A stretch of 64,000 nucleotides of DNA from Blastocatellia bacterium. GTDB lineage: Bacteria; Acidobacteriota; Blastocatellia; Chloracidobacteriales; JADJPF01. Positions within the stretch are counted from its first letter, which is position 1; every line of letters starts with the position of its first letter. This document shows positions 49,101 to 55,544 of this stretch, piece after piece. The position numbers and the translations under genes are program-made. The stretch is taken from assembly GCA_025057015.1 (NCBI GenBank), contig JANWYG010000021.1, positions 105,187 through 169,186 of the forward strand. The letters are read 5' to 3'. The notes under the pieces are model-generated. The model saw nothing but the letters and a program-made list of their open reading frames with translations, was not told where the DNA came from and ran no database searches.

Positions 49101-49349
49101 CGAAAACTTCACCTGTTCAGAAAATAGCCTCGCACCAACATCTTTCTCCGTCAAATCTGTATCTATCCACAAATAGCTAACTATAGGAAAGTTATCCAAC
49201 TGCCCATACTTTTCAAAAAAGCGCTTCCTTATCCTAAGAAGTATCTCACCACCTGTTCCACCAAGACCTATGATCAACGTAGGCGTAACCTTTACCTGAG
49301 TCAGTTTCTCAGCCGTTCTCTTACCCTGTATCAGTATCTGTTCGCTCAT
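46119..49349 (-). CDS. Very large tubulin-like domain protein
   Basis: 1076 residues from ATG 49349 with AAGGAGTAGG upstream; the frame continues upstream but only inside the neighbouring gene. The N-terminal part is of the Tubulin_2 type: IIGLGGTGGEIL (28-35 Gly-rich loop) and the tubulin signature AGGTGSGMF (188-193), which binds GTP in FtsZ/tubulin. The remaining 700 residues are mostly helical with no known domain. Such proteins occur beside vWA and PP2C proteins. It has no signal peptide, so it is cytoplasmic, and may form filaments or act as a nucleotide switch. Not recognised at a named-function level. Confidence 0.75.
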   Translation of the reverse strand: MSEQILIQGKRTAEKLTQVKVTPTLIIGLGGTGGEILLRIRKRFFEKYGQLDNFPIVSYLWIDTDLTEKDVGARLFSEQVKFSQSEKIMATIADTTRITGDLNQYPHIKRWFYEGLNKLGTMTEGAGQIRAYSRLGFFEHYYEIRQAIQRAAERIRNVENMKLMLDRHGIEVEGSNKFNVYIVCSIAGGTGSGMFLDTAFLVKDLFLGQAVTSIGFLVFPRLFGSDVPRIFANGYAALKELEYYSYEHHFEVEWPDRVQRSIPPPAFNYCYLIDNMNIAGKTIDSNSKAVLFNMLADNIFKDFSQGEFAGYKRGVRVNLDQFLVDEYAFRHISEDGRPVIDQKFICRYSSLGLAAVSIPIDRIQKACAYKLAVDVVDRWGNLAAEGFNAGTLTQYVVENFLPEAGLLEGTTRRQGASEQRHDILRPLLDDGTDQGRSIDSLISRWAAEVVRQAQDGVHLQKKQSLKQFLAAALDTELIKLEAENKSPDPQQWGDYARAVHFNKERLIINGKQALERETAKVINRARQSVGYAIDLLKQTAFVLTDKAYDYRPKFLADAEELARRTERSNKAINSLLAEIAAHERRSNWDGRKSIILRYDLHRFEKLAEEHLKNLLHRRVRLAAVGVCDALVTFIGSAEQLSNGQVRSDGLIGKLYTLGRDLLSLKKSLSAKLDYFVEQPTQELSLLLYSREDIEKRYYPKYLGESTAAAKRIAEVGEQILQALNITVMDIPKLVAAEGLEAVDTKIVELTRTVFVDLGRDFDVVTALWEKYQKAEDREARLRLVYDNSRFWLYGGSQQRGFRLGNERSRMLIGLPERSDPVSVAELKRLLVDKIPSPGDPTPSLFAIPDSSEIVFYSEVGGIPINFADAVAEMRLHYINLYLNEELHIDRFETRFADITVLDDRGRKILEEAHECFLTGVMLGPIQAVADNRRVLYQYTETVGLNEQRRILGIEQKALLELQRDGRVRQKLLEEARRYREKVKRDPEQLLRYYALLSWYYREVYPEQHTVGPDGASYVEQSAMCKAVSHEIATVEKFIATTSYSLEEFRNEARKRLQTIHEFTSLLPDGKRAMVFK

Positions 49350-49360
49350 CCTACTCCTTC

Positions 49361-50080
49361 TTAAGACAGTGCCCAGACGATGGCATGGCCAACCCAAAGG
49401 ATGGTAAGCAACACAAGTATCGTCCAAGTAACCACCGTCTGTGGAATAAATAAAACGAGCAAGAATCCGAAAATGGCCACAAGAACAAGCAAGCTAAGCG
49501 AAGTAGTGAAATATTCTGCACGACTAACAGGCCAACCATGCTGAAAAAGCAGTACCGTAAACAGCCATCTGAAAAACAAGAAGTAGACTGCCAAAGTACT
49601 GGCTGCCATTATACCGCCATACAGTAGCCAATCGGTCATCAGCATAGGGCGAACTATGCTAGTGCGTAACGTGACTTTCTCCTTAGACGTTGCGCTCACG
49701 GCAATTGTACGAGTAGAAAGTGGTATGCTAACATAACGCTCCCCTTCCTTTCGCAACATCGTCAGCTCGTAGTATATGACCTTGTCTTGCTGCTTGTAGA
49801 CAACAAACGGCACATCTGCAACGCAGTTTCCAGCTTCTATTCTAAGACTATAGCGTTTATAGTCTTCACCCAAGACATAAGTCAGCGTACCCGTTCCCAC
49901 TTCGCTGAGCGCCTCATTTTTTGCCGCATCTAGCCTCACGCCTAGGTAAGCATTCGTATCGTTCCAAGCAGCACCGTTACTGTCAAGCAGAGTAATCTTT
50001 ATCTGCTTCAGCTCATATAGCTCATCAGAAGCTATCCCGGTTATACACAGAACCAGTATCAGAAGCGCTGCCTTATACAT
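49361..50080 (-). CDS. Polytopic membrane protein of the vWA/tubulin-like cluster
   Basis: 239 residues from ATG 50080 (GGAGAGAAGGCG upstream), with signal peptide MYKAALLILVLCITGIAS. A beta-rich extracytoplasmic region (about 20-120: IKITLLDSNGAAW, YSLRIEAGNCVADVPFVVY) is followed by four predicted membrane spans, the last ending at the C-terminus (TWTILVLLTILWVGHAIVWA). Not recognised. It overlaps the vWA gene by eight bases and precedes the tubulin-like gene by 11 bp, which suggests a membrane link between them. Confidence 0.7.
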   Translation of the reverse strand: MYKAALLILVLCITGIASDELYELKQIKITLLDSNGAAWNDTNAYLGVRLDAAKNEALSEVGTGTLTYVLGEDYKRYSLRIEAGNCVADVPFVVYKQQDKVIYYELTMLRKEGERYVSIPLSTRTIAVSATSKEKVTLRTSIVRPMLMTDWLLYGGIMAASTLAVYFLFFRWLFTVLLFQHGWPVSRAEYFTTSLSLLVLVAIFGFLLVLFIPQTVVTWTILVLLTILWVGHAIVWALS

Positions 50081-51668
50081 CGCCTTCTCTCCGCGTTTGA
50101 ACAGGTTCGATACTGAGACTATACGTCTTATTATCCTCAGTACTCGAAACGTAAATCTCTCCTCCTTGCGCAGGTAGAGTAACTTTCGCTCCACTCTCAC
50201 TTACAAACGGATCAAAAAGCTCTACTTTAAAGCCGCTGAAAGTACGCCTTAGCTCCCCTATTTCCTTGTCAGCAAACCTCAGCTTAATATAAGCAAGCGG
50301 CTTCAACCTAACACTGGTAGTCGTACCAGCAAAGACTAACTTGTAAGTCTTTGGTTTCATAAATGATATAACAAGCAAGACAAGCAAAATAAAAGGCACT
50401 GACGCGGCCGTAACCAGCATCCATAAAGGTCTTACCGGCTGGCGAATTTTCACCACAATAGGAATATTTATTTCTAGAGTCTTGTCAGCCTGTTGGATAC
50501 CAGCCGGTAGCAAGAAACGCTCAATGTGCTCTAACCCTCTTACTCTCTTTATCTTTGCCGTAAGTTCAGCGTCATCGTAAAAAGCTAAAGTAAATGCCGG
50601 ATCTTCTATCTTAAACACTACTTCGCCCTTAACCGTAGATACTGGCTCCACAAAGAAGCTCTCTAAGAAAGAAACTTTCTGCGTGAGTATATCGCCACCA
50701 CTCGCAAGATCTATTACATAAACCCTCTGCGTAGTTTGTTGTGGAGCCACTTCCAAAGTTTTCGGATCTACTTTCCAGCGTAGCTGTCCTTCAGTAAGCA
50801 AGTAAGGTGATTCATCCAACATTACAACAGCATCGCTAACCCTAGCCGAATCTATTCGCCATTCCTTGAAGCGAGAGCGTAGCCGAAACATTATCTTGCC
50901 ACTAAGCGCACTACCAGCATCAACAGCAAAAACTACACGAGCATCCTCGAACTCAGCAGGCAACAGTTCGCCTTCTACTGTCTCTACTTTAAGACTGCCA
51001 CGGTCTAGCTCCAAAGACGCAAGCCTTATAGGGCGAAAAAGTATAGGCCGATGACCTATAGCCTTGCCCAACTGTTCCATAAGTGCAGGAAAGTTATCAA
51101 TCCCTGAGTCAGTGCTGTAGTTCAGCACATACATGACAAGTGCTCCAGCCGTGTCGCGCACTATCGGGAAGAAATATATATTCTTGAACTTCGCCTCTCC
51201 GTACATTTTTTGATAAAACGGCTCTACAGGATCATCACCAGAGCCCGTCTCATCCTGCCAGTTATCTGTAATGAGATAGATGATACAGTTTTTTCCGAGA
51301 CCAAACGCATCGATATCAGCCACAGCCAAGTCAAGTCCCTCAGGAATAGAAGTAAACGCCCCAAGCACATCCTCCATCGCAGGTACTGCCGCAAGAACCT
51401 TGCTGCTATCAAATGCGCCATAGTAATAACGCTGCGGATCGTTCTCGAGAAAGCTACGACGTTTGCGCCTGTCAAAACCGCGCAAGATAATCTTCTCGCC
51501 ACTTTGAAACACGCTGCTTTCCAACATAGGCCTGAGCAGATAATCTCTAAGCCCAGCCCTGTAATGAGGCCGCATGCTTTTGGATACATCGAGCACTATG
51601 ACGTGGTGTTTCGTCGGCTCGGCAGCTACAGTACTCACAAGTAGCAAAACCGTCAGTAACGCCTTCAT
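50073..51668 (-). CDS. Membrane-anchored vWA-domain protein
   Basis: 531 residues from ATG 51668; an in-frame TTG at 51695 is also possible. Signal peptide MKALLTVLLLVSTVAA is followed at once by a vWA domain whose metal-ion-dependent adhesion site is D27-x-S29-x-S31 (HHVIVLDVSKSM). A beta-rich middle region (about 200-400) leads to one membrane span (PLWMLVTAASVPFILLVLLV) and a cytoplasmic beta-rich tail of about 100 residues. The vWA part is thus outside and the tail inside. It would bind a partner protein and pass information or force across the membrane. Confidence 0.82.
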   Translation of the reverse strand: MKALLTVLLLVSTVAAEPTKHHVIVLDVSKSMRPHYRAGLRDYLLRPMLESSVFQSGEKIILRGFDRRKRRSFLENDPQRYYYGAFDSSKVLAAVPAMEDVLGAFTSIPEGLDLAVADIDAFGLGKNCIIYLITDNWQDETGSGDDPVEPFYQKMYGEAKFKNIYFFPIVRDTAGALVMYVLNYSTDSGIDNFPALMEQLGKAIGHRPILFRPIRLASLELDRGSLKVETVEGELLPAEFEDARVVFAVDAGSALSGKIMFRLRSRFKEWRIDSARVSDAVVMLDESPYLLTEGQLRWKVDPKTLEVAPQQTTQRVYVIDLASGGDILTQKVSFLESFFVEPVSTVKGEVVFKIEDPAFTLAFYDDAELTAKIKRVRGLEHIERFLLPAGIQQADKTLEINIPIVVKIRQPVRPLWMLVTAASVPFILLVLLVISFMKPKTYKLVFAGTTTSVRLKPLAYIKLRFADKEIGELRRTFSGFKVELFDPFVSESGAKVTLPAQGGEIYVSSTEDNKTYSLSIEPVQTRREGDV

Positions 51669-51698
51669 CAGTCTAACTTTCAACAATTTCTTCAAGCT

Positions 51699-52937
51699 TC
51701 AACAACAGGCCAAAGCTCGCACCGTACCGCTGGTTTCAACATAAACTAACACAAAATCAGAAAAAGCCGGAGTAAGTACCAAATTTCCTACTCTCGCTCT
51801 AGATCGAGGCACACTCTCGCCATAATCAAAAACAAACAGCGTACCTCTATTATCTACAGCCATAAGGAAAGTTTCAGCGCAAAAGACAGAAGAGATAGGA
51901 TAACCATCCAGCGGCGTCTGCCAGCAAGTTCGGGCATATCGGTCAAGCAATACAAGCCCCGAACCAAGCCCTATAGCTACATAGTTATCACTAGAACCAA
52001 GCGAACTAACTACACCACCAGACTCTGCAAATAGCTGTAGCTCAAGCTTAGACTCACGCAAGTCTCCTTTCCACACTTGTCCATCCTGCGAAGAAAAGTA
52101 AAAACAGCTGCTAGCAGCTGTCAACGTACTTATATCGAGCGGTTTGCGAAGATGCTCAGCATCGAGTAACTGCCCGTGCTGCAAATCCAATAACAATATC
52201 CTACCGTCGGCAGTTATCATAACTATCAGAGAATTCTCTGCACCTAGCATAACCGGCTTAGATACTCTTCCATCAGTAGAGACTTGTAGCTGCGCAATTT
52301 GTTCGGCATCGCCCATCCGGTAGATCCTTAGCAATGCTGCTCGGTCAGCAGTAGCTTCAATAGAAAGTATCTTGTCAAGCAAAATCAATATAGGCTTAAA
52401 CGGCAATAAGACTTGCTTCTTCCAAATAATCTCGTTTACCGACCCATACAACAACCCGTAAAGATCTATACAGTACAACATGGTATCAGCAGCTACAAAA
52501 AGTCTGAGATTCCCATCTATGGCAGGACAAGCAGCAACACTGCCCTGTAAGTCATATGTACGGAGCGTCTTCCCATCAGCAATCCTTTTGAGATATATCT
52601 TTCCTTGAGTATCGACAAGTACTAAAAGTCCACTCAGAGCCAGAGGTGCTACGTGTATCTCCGAGCTAACAGTGTCGCTCCATAACGGCCGTAGCTGCTG
52701 AGGCACCGCCAAGCGATAAGCCTGCAACGAGCTACCTTCTGTACACACTCTCGGCAGGTCGAGCCTGTAGCCACAACACCTACAGTAAGCTGCAAGCAGC
52801 CTAACTGCAGCACCACACTGCGAGCAGCGGCAAAAACCCTCACCACAAGCATTGCAAAACAGCTCACTGCCCGTTTCTCTGTTGCAAGTCGGATTCGGAC
52901 ATATTTGCAAATCCTCTTGAAGTACCTCAGGTTTCAC
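51699..52937 (-). CDS. Zinc-ribbon plus beta-propeller protein
   Basis: 412 residues starting at GTG 52937, overlapping the stop of the preceding gene (GTGA). N-terminal double or triple zinc ribbon: ICPNPTCNRETGSELFCNACGEG, CRCSQCGAAV, YCRCCGYRL. Then a PQQ/WD-like propeller with repeated W/Y-containing blades (GKIYLKRIADGKTLRTYDL, ADGRILLLDLQHGQLLDAEHL, NRGTLFVFDYG). No signal peptide, so cytoplasmic. A likely scaffold that binds protein partners of the cluster. Confidence 0.7.
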   Translation of the reverse strand: MKPEVLQEDLQICPNPTCNRETGSELFCNACGEGFCRCSQCGAAVRLLAAYCRCCGYRLDLPRVCTEGSSLQAYRLAVPQQLRPLWSDTVSSEIHVAPLALSGLLVLVDTQGKIYLKRIADGKTLRTYDLQGSVAACPAIDGNLRLFVAADTMLYCIDLYGLLYGSVNEIIWKKQVLLPFKPILILLDKILSIEATADRAALLRIYRMGDAEQIAQLQVSTDGRVSKPVMLGAENSLIVMITADGRILLLDLQHGQLLDAEHLRKPLDISTLTAASSCFYFSSQDGQVWKGDLRESKLELQLFAESGGVVSSLGSSDNYVAIGLGSGLVLLDRYARTCWQTPLDGYPISSVFCAETFLMAVDNRGTLFVFDYGESVPRSRARVGNLVLTPAFSDFVLVYVETSGTVRALACC

Positions 52938-53257
52938 CTTACTTCTAGCTCTGGCTTCATAGGATCGTTAGTATAGAGTTTAAGTGACCAGGTGGACATG
53001 CGAGTATTGACGGTAATTAGCTGCGAGAAGTCAGCTTCAAGCTCGCCATAGTCCGGTGACACTAATAAACTTTCGTCAACCTCTATCAGCCAACTAAGCG
53101 GAAGCTGTCCAGCATTTCTTATCTCAAACTTGTAGCAGCCGTCGCCGACCTCATCTAGTTTGCTTAGCACGCACACGCGCAATTGAGCCCCACAACCAGA
53201 GCAAAAATGGTCTCTATTTCCTATTACCCAACGATTACATATCTTGCATATCCTCAT
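52934..53257 (-). CDS. Small zinc-ribbon / Ig-like protein
   Basis: 107 residues from ATG 53257, inside the last codons of the Rsm22-type gene. A zinc ribbon at the N-terminus (MRICKICNRWVIGNRDHFCS with CGAQL) is joined to a small beta-sandwich: FEIRNAGQLPLSWLIEVDES, LITVNTRMSTWSLKLYTNDP. The latter pattern resembles ASPM/SPD-2/Hydin-type Ig domains, which often bind cytoskeletal partners. This assignment is by eye. Overlaps the genes on both sides by a few bases, so it is coupled to them. Confidence 0.6.
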   Translation of the reverse strand: MRICKICNRWVIGNRDHFCSGCGAQLRVCVLSKLDEVGDGCYKFEIRNAGQLPLSWLIEVDESLLVSPDYGELEADFSQLITVNTRMSTWSLKLYTNDPMKPELEVR

Positions 53258-54416
53258 CAACAAGATAACTCCCGTAGCTTTTGAAGAAATCTTCAGCGCC
53301 GATCTTAACTTCCGCTCCCCGTTCCGAGAACGAAAAATGCAGGTACTCGCCACGCCGTAATTTTTCAAAGGATTTGTCTGCCGCCTCTCGCTTGAGCTTA
53401 ACTACAGGAGCATATTTGCCAAGCCCACAGCAGTAGCAAACGCTCTTACCCTTCTGCTTATGTACCTTCCCGACAGTACGCCAAAGCGGTGCGTCACTTA
53501 ATAACTCAGCTAGATTATGTCCGTCCCTCCTTATTATCAGATAGGAAAAGCTGAGTGTATCACGCCTATTACCTATTAGCTTATCAATCTGCGCAACTAT
53601 CCTAGGCCTATACCAAAACACCTCTGAGTGACACCAATCAGTAGTAGCGAGCATAGGACAAGGAGATTGCGCCGGACAAGGGCTGTAGATTTTCACAGCG
53701 CACTTTTCTACCAGAGCGTCCCTCAGCTTCATCAACCGAATGGCAGCAGACTTCAAAGCAGGCTCTACTATGAGCAAACTACCTTGCCAAGATAACAAAG
53801 ACAAAAACTCAGCAACTTTGTCAAAGACTAGCCTTGGCTTAATACGAGCTAGCTCATTAATCACGTTTGATAGGATGATTATGTCAAACTCTCCGTCGAA
53901 CTTTACAGTTTCCAGCCTCGCGGCAAAAGTTTTTATGACATGCCTTCGCTGCAACTTCTGCGCTAGCCTACTAACTATCCATTCGTAGTCCGCTAGCACA
54001 GCAGTCACCCTGTCTACTGCAAAAAACTCCGCAATATCTGCACCACAAAGAGGATGAAACAGCACTCCTAGCGTAGCAGCTCCAGGACCTGCACCAAGAT
54101 CGAGCACTCTTATAGGTCCTTTCAAGTATAGCTTAGGCTTTGCTGATAGCTCGTTGAGTAATGCCCAAGTTTTCGGCACGTTTATCGGTAAATAGTAAAG
54201 CAAATAAGCCTTCCGGTAGTGAAGCTCGTCAAGGTAACCTACTTGAAACTCCGCTCTTTCAGTGAAGCTTCTCGATAGCTGAGCTACAGCTCGTGCCACA
54301 GGCAAGAGGACATCCTTAGAAAGTTCTCCTCCCTGCACATACTTTTCAGCTTCTTCTAAACCCAAAGCTCTCTCTATAGCTAGAGCTACTATCTGCTCAA
54401 GCCGTTGTTTATCCAC
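53235..54416 (-). CDS. Rsm22-family SAM-dependent methyltransferase-like protein
   Basis: 393 residues starting at GTG 54416. Class I methyltransferase core: VLDLGAGPGAATLG (SAM loop) and FDIIILSNVINELA. The C-terminal Cys-rich segment CPAQSPCPMLATTDWCHSEVFWYRPRI fits the Rsm22 family (mitochondrial small-subunit assembly factor and bacterial relatives), with SFSYLIIRR after it and a final CYCCGLGKYAPVVKLKRE zinc-like knuckle. It may modify or bind rRNA. As the first gene of the cluster, it may be part of that system or a housekeeping gene caught up in it. Confidence 0.8.
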   Translation of the reverse strand: MDKQRLEQIVALAIERALGLEEAEKYVQGGELSKDVLLPVARAVAQLSRSFTERAEFQVGYLDELHYRKAYLLYYLPINVPKTWALLNELSAKPKLYLKGPIRVLDLGAGPGAATLGVLFHPLCGADIAEFFAVDRVTAVLADYEWIVSRLAQKLQRRHVIKTFAARLETVKFDGEFDIIILSNVINELARIKPRLVFDKVAEFLSLLSWQGSLLIVEPALKSAAIRLMKLRDALVEKCAVKIYSPCPAQSPCPMLATTDWCHSEVFWYRPRIVAQIDKLIGNRRDTLSFSYLIIRRDGHNLAELLSDAPLWRTVGKVHKQKGKSVCYCCGLGKYAPVVKLKREAADKSFEKLRRGEYLHFSFSERGAEVKIGAEDFFKSYGSYLVDEDMQDM

Positions 54417-54481
54417 AGCTAGTTACAACCTCCCAGTTGATACCTCGCAAATCCTAAGCTTAGGAATTCTCTGCAACTAGA

Positions 54482-54510
54482 TTGCCTTTAAGACTAAGAC
54501 TCACTATAAT
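54482..54510 (+). promoter_or_regulatory. Sigma-70-type promoter of the class II aldolase gene
   Basis: TTGCCT (54482-54487) and a perfect TATAAT (54505-54510) are 17 bp apart, 40 bp before the start codon. Confidence 0.65.
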
Positions 54511-54550
54511 CTGCGACAAGTTATTTAATTAGGCTGGGAGAAGGAAAATT

Positions 54551-55303
54551 ATGACAGCTGTACGCGAGATGGTATCTGCCGAAGAATGGCAACTACGAAT
54601 TGATTTAGCCGCTGCATATCGGCTTGTGGCGCTTTATGGTTGGGATGATCTAGTTTTTACGCATATTTCGGCTCGTGTACCCGGTCCAGAACGACATTTT
54701 CTCATCAACCCCTATGGAATGCTTTTTGAAGAAATTACTGCTTCCAGCCTTGTCAAAGTAGATCTTGCTGGACAAATAGTGATGAAGACCGACTACTTCA
54801 TTAATCCTGCAGGCTTTACTATTCACAGCGCCATACACGAAGCTCGTGAAGATGCCCACTGCGTGCTACACGTACACACTCCCGAAGGCGTAGCAGTCTC
54901 CACACATCGACAGGGACTACTTCCGATATCACAGCAATCCCTCTTCGTGCTTGCCTCGCTAGCCTACCATGACTACGAAGGCATAGCCCTTAACGAAGAG
55001 GAAAAACCTCGTCTTGTGGCTGATCTGGCGGACAAAACTTTTATGATACTACGTAATCACGGCCTGCTTACCATAGGTCGTACCGTCGCCGATGCTTTCC
55101 TAGCGATGTATATCCTACAATCCGCTTGCAAGATACAGCTACTTGCAGGCCGCAGCGGCGATGAACTTATCCACATATCAGAAGCTATACTCTCCGGAAT
55201 ACGTGCCCAAGCCGACGCCGTCATGAAAGGCCTTGGTGGTCAACTGGTCTGGCCTGCCCTTCTGCGCAAACTAGACAGAATAGACAACTCTTTTAGAAAC
55301 TAG
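54551..55303 (+). CDS. Class II aldolase/adducin family protein
   Basis: 250 residues. Zinc-site His residues are in VLHVHTPEGVAVS (H-x-H) and LRNHGLLTIG, and an early ITASSLVKVD segment is typical. The family includes fuculose- and ribulose-phosphate enzymes and many proteins of unknown substrate. The DDLVFTHISARVPG start matches the group close to eukaryotic adducin heads. Function not fixed. The cas operon begins 241 bp later with no link. Confidence 0.85.
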   Translation: MTAVREMVSAEEWQLRIDLAAAYRLVALYGWDDLVFTHISARVPGPERHFLINPYGMLFEEITASSLVKVDLAGQIVMKTDYFINPAGFTIHSAIHEAREDAHCVLHVHTPEGVAVSTHRQGLLPISQQSLFVLASLAYHDYEGIALNEEEKPRLVADLADKTFMILRNHGLLTIGRTVADAFLAMYILQSACKIQLLAGRSGDELIHISEAILSGIRAQADAVMKGLGGQLVWPALLRKLDRIDNSFRN

Positions 55304-55544
55304 TTTTAACCTGTAGCTATATTTTCTCTCACTAAAAGCAAACCTCGTTCTGTCAACAAGACTATCAGAGACAAAATCCAACTAAACCACATCAAAATGT
55401 GCGTAAAACAATTCCTAATACACTTAATAACCTAAAGAAAAAATATTTGAATAATAACTTTTAATTAACTCGTATAAAATACAGCTATCTGTAAAAACAG
55501 TAATTCTCGGCTTAGATTGAGTTTGAAAATAAGGAGCTTAAGCT
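55304..55544. other. AT-rich intergenic region ahead of cas3
   Basis: No gene seen. AT content rises sharply near 55430-55480, with TATAAAAT at 55473-55480 as the best -10 candidate; no well-spaced -35 box is visible. Probably contains the cas operon promoter. Confidence 0.5.

Noticed and set aside
51210..51644. 144-codon plus-strand frame in the vWA gene
   Set aside because: Antisense to the vWA domain with its DxSxS motif; no ribosome site and no recognisable pattern.
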